Shown here one piece after another: positions 32,645-34,077 of a stretch of DNA of 34,077 nucleotides. The notes beneath the pieces are model-generated. The model worked only from the letters and a program-made list of their open reading frames with translations, had not been told where the DNA came from and searched no databases. Position 1 is the stretch's first letter. Each line of letters starts with the position of its first letter. The stretch lies in NCBI GenBank assembly GCA_902774275.1, contig CACYHN010000016.1, forward strand, positions 1 to 34,077, written 5' to 3'. Source of the DNA: an uncultured Bacteroidales bacterium (GTDB taxonomy: Bacteria > Bacteroidota > Bacteroidia > Bacteroidales > Bacteroidaceae). The position numbers were made by a program, and so were the translations under genes.

Positions 32645-33726
32645 TTAAGGTAAAGCATCTTAAGAAAGTGTTCAGAACGCCAGGCGGTGATGAACTGACG
32701 GTGTTGAGGGATATAAACTGTGATATAGAGAAAGGTGAGGTGGTATCCATAATCGGCCCTTCCGGTACAGGTAAGAGTACACTGCTGCGTTGCCTGAATC
32801 GCTTGGAGGAGCCTACGTCGGGAGTGATTGAAGTGGACGGAACGGATATTCTGGACCGCAGGACCGATATAAGCCTCATCCGGCGCAGGATGGGTATGGT
32901 GTTCCAGAACTTCAACCTGTTTGAGCACCTTACAATTCTGGATAACCTTACCTTGTGTCCCATGACCCTGCTCGGGAAAAACCGTGAGGAGGCCGAAAAA
33001 AGGGGCATGGAGCTGCTTGGAATGGTGGGTCTTCATGACAAGGCGGGTTGCCTGCCGGGAGAACTGTCAGGCGGTCAGAAACAGCGTGCGGCAATAGCCC
33101 GCTGTCTGGCAATGGAACCTGAGATAATACTGTTTGATGAGCCTACATCGGCCTTGGACCCTACTATGGTAAGTGAAGTCCTTGCCGTTATCAGACATCT
33201 GGCAAACCAGGGGATGACCATGTGCATTGTGAGTCATGAGATGCAGTTCGTACGTGATGTGAGTACGCGGATCCTGTTCCTGAATGACGGCATCGTCTAT
33301 GAGGAGGGTACTCCTGAACAGATCTTTGAGAATCCCCGTAAACCTGCTACAAGGGCTTTCATAAACAGGATACGCTCTCTTGAGTCAGTATTTGAAAACA
33401 GATATTTTGACCTGTATGGGTTGTTTGGAAAAATCCATACATTCTGCAGCAAATACGGGCTCGGCACAAAGGTTACCGATAAGGTTGAGCATATAACAGA
33501 AGAGATGCTTTGCGGGATAATGCCGTTCGGCAGTCCTGTAAAGATGACATTGGAGTACAGTGAGAAAACATCCGGAATTACCATGTTTTTCCGTGAGGAG
33601 AATACTGAAGGCTGCATACTTGACGCTACAGGTGAGGATTCACTTTCACTCATGATGGTAAGGGGCATGAGCAGTTCCGTCACGGAACCGGAAAAGGGTA
33701 CTGTCTTTATAGAAATTCAAGGATGA
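32641..33726 (+). CDS. Amino-acid-type ABC transporter ATPase with HATPase-like C-terminal extension
   Basis: Residues 1-244 are a standard GlnQ/HisP-type ATPase: Walker A GPSGTGKST, Q-loop MVFQNFNLF, signature LSGGQKQRAAIARCL, Walker B IILFDEPTSALDP and switch His in CIVSHEM. The family is normally about 240 residues; this protein has 361. Residues about 245-361 resemble an RsbW/HATPase_c-type anti-sigma domain in order of segments: FGKIHTFCSKYGLGTKV, TEEMLCGIM where the N-box lies, then DSLSLMMVRGMSSSV near the end where GLGL-type motif is expected. The ATP-binding Asn and Gly residues are missing, so it is probably not an active kinase. It ends the three-gene transporter operon. ATPase role certain; extension identity tentative. 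Confidence 0.88.
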   Translation: MIKVKHLKKVFRTPGGDELTVLRDINCDIEKGEVVSIIGPSGTGKSTLLRCLNRLEEPTSGVIEVDGTDILDRRTDISLIRRRMGMVFQNFNLFEHLTILDNLTLCPMTLLGKNREEAEKRGMELLGMVGLHDKAGCLPGELSGGQKQRAAIARCLAMEPEIILFDEPTSALDPTMVSEVLAVIRHLANQGMTMCIVSHEMQFVRDVSTRILFLNDGIVYEEGTPEQIFENPRKPATRAFINRIRSLESVFENRYFDLYGLFGKIHTFCSKYGLGTKVTDKVEHITEEMLCGIMPFGSPVKMTLEYSEKTSGITMFFREENTEGCILDATGEDSLSLMMVRGMSSSVTEPEKGTVFIEIQG

Positions 33727-33776
33727 ACAGGTCTATATTGCAATGTCTTGTTAGCAGATTCCTGCACATGTGTTTA

Positions 33777-33799
33777 AACTTTGTGAAAGTTGACTGTTT
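33777..33799 (+). terminator. Weak terminator candidate after the transporter operon
   Basis: AACTTT-GTG-AAAGTT (33777-33791) is a short A/T-rich hairpin, followed after GACTG by a run of six or more T. The stem is weak, so efficiency is doubtful. Confidence 0.35.
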
Positions 33800-33814
33800 T
33801 TTAATCTATACTTT

Positions 33815-33844
33815 TTTGATAGCTTATCAAAGAATGTAATTTTG
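33815..33844 (+). promoter_or_regulatory. Promoter of fba with an overlapping palindrome
   Basis: TTTG (33815-33818) and TAATTTTG (33837-33844) match the consensus boxes with an 18-bp spacer, slightly short. TTTGATA-GCT-TATCAAA (33815-33831) is a perfect 7-bp-arm palindrome covering the -33 box and most of the spacer, a good position for an operator. The leader would be about 50 nt. Confidence 0.6.
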
Positions 33845-33898
33845 TGTCCGATTTCTGGAAACAGAGTTTATTAATTAATCACATAATAATTTCAATTT

Positions 33899-34077
33899 AT
33901 GGTAAGCTACAAAGAACTGGGTCTTGTAAACACCCGCGCAATGTTTGCCGCAGCCGTCAAGGGCGGATATGCTATCCCGGCATTCAATTTCAACACTATG
34001 GAGCAGATGCAGGCTATCGTACAGGCTGCAGTCGAGACCAAGTCACCGGTTATCATGCAGGTATCTAAGGGTGCCCG
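33899..34077 (+). CDS. fba: Class II fructose-bisphosphate aldolase, N-terminal part (partial)
   Basis: The first 59 codons are in the window and the frame stays open to the right edge. The start MVSYKELGLVNTRAMFAAAV, then GYAIPAFNFNTMEQMQAIVQAA and SPVIMQVSKGA are the usual N-terminus of the zinc-dependent class II aldolase of Bacteroidota, which cleaves fructose 1,6-bisphosphate to glyceraldehyde 3-phosphate and dihydroxyacetone phosphate. The zinc-binding His residues and active site lie beyond the window. It has its own promoter at 33815-33844. Confidence 0.93.
   Translation, partial: MVSYKELGLVNTRAMFAAAVKGGYAIPAFNFNTMEQMQAIVQAAVETKSPVIMQVSKGA

Overview
The window looks like chromosomal DNA of a Bacteroidales bacterium (Bacteroides/Prevotella/Muribaculaceae-like; genus not resolvable by eye). 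Evidence: most intergenic regions carry the Bacteroidota promoter form (TTTG near -33 and TAnnTTTG near -7, 18-21 bp apart) and few show a strong Shine-Dalgarno; the gene content (miaA-kdsA, rplU-rpmA-serS, ftsK-lolA-like-trxB, DUF5063-exonuclease-rlmI, truA-DUF3256, type B L31, secreted lipoproteins, MacB-type orphan permeases) is typical of that order. No tRNA, rRNA, CRISPR array, insertion sequence or phage gene was seen.

Layout. 1-238: end of GAPDH. 311-2950 (+): miaA, a diacylglycerol-kinase-like gene and kdsA, an apparent operon. 3125-4645 (+): an unrecognised surface-type lipoprotein behind a leader with two perfect palindromes. 4744-6746 (-): serS, rpmA, rplU with a structured L21 leader. 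6893-7375 (-): a small exported protein. 7609-12746 (+): two paralogous 8-TM FtsX/MacB-type permeases, each behind the same 63-bp promoter block. 12778-24613 (-): a long unidirectional run read ftsK, lolA-like, trxB, metF, metH, fused tldD, MFS transporter. 24742-27065 (+): DUF5063, DEDDy exonuclease, rlmI. 27232-29913 (+): bifunctional nuclease, rsmE, truA, DUF3256. 30029-30286 (-): rpmE2. 30471-33726 (+): an amino-acid-type ABC transporter operon. 33899-end (+): start of class II fructose-bisphosphate aldolase.

Function. Much of the window is housekeeping: translation (serS, L21, L27, L31, miaA, truA, rsmE, rlmI), glycolysis at both edges, one-carbon/methionine metabolism (metF-metH), thiol redox (trxB), chromosome segregation (ftsK) and envelope (kdsA, lolA-like).

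The most unusual content is the transporter operon at 30471-33726. Its second gene fuses a periplasmic binding domain to a permease, but the two halves of the binding domain are in swapped order, i.e. it appears circularly permuted. Its ATPase carries a C-terminal extension resembling a degenerate anti-sigma-factor (RsbW/HATPase) domain. Other points worth a second look are an exported 1102-residue tandem TldD protein with one live and one dead metal site, a family of GGGGWCWGWCCCC palindromes three of which supply the stop codon of the adjacent gene, and the duplicated operator/promoter block in front of the paralogous permeases.
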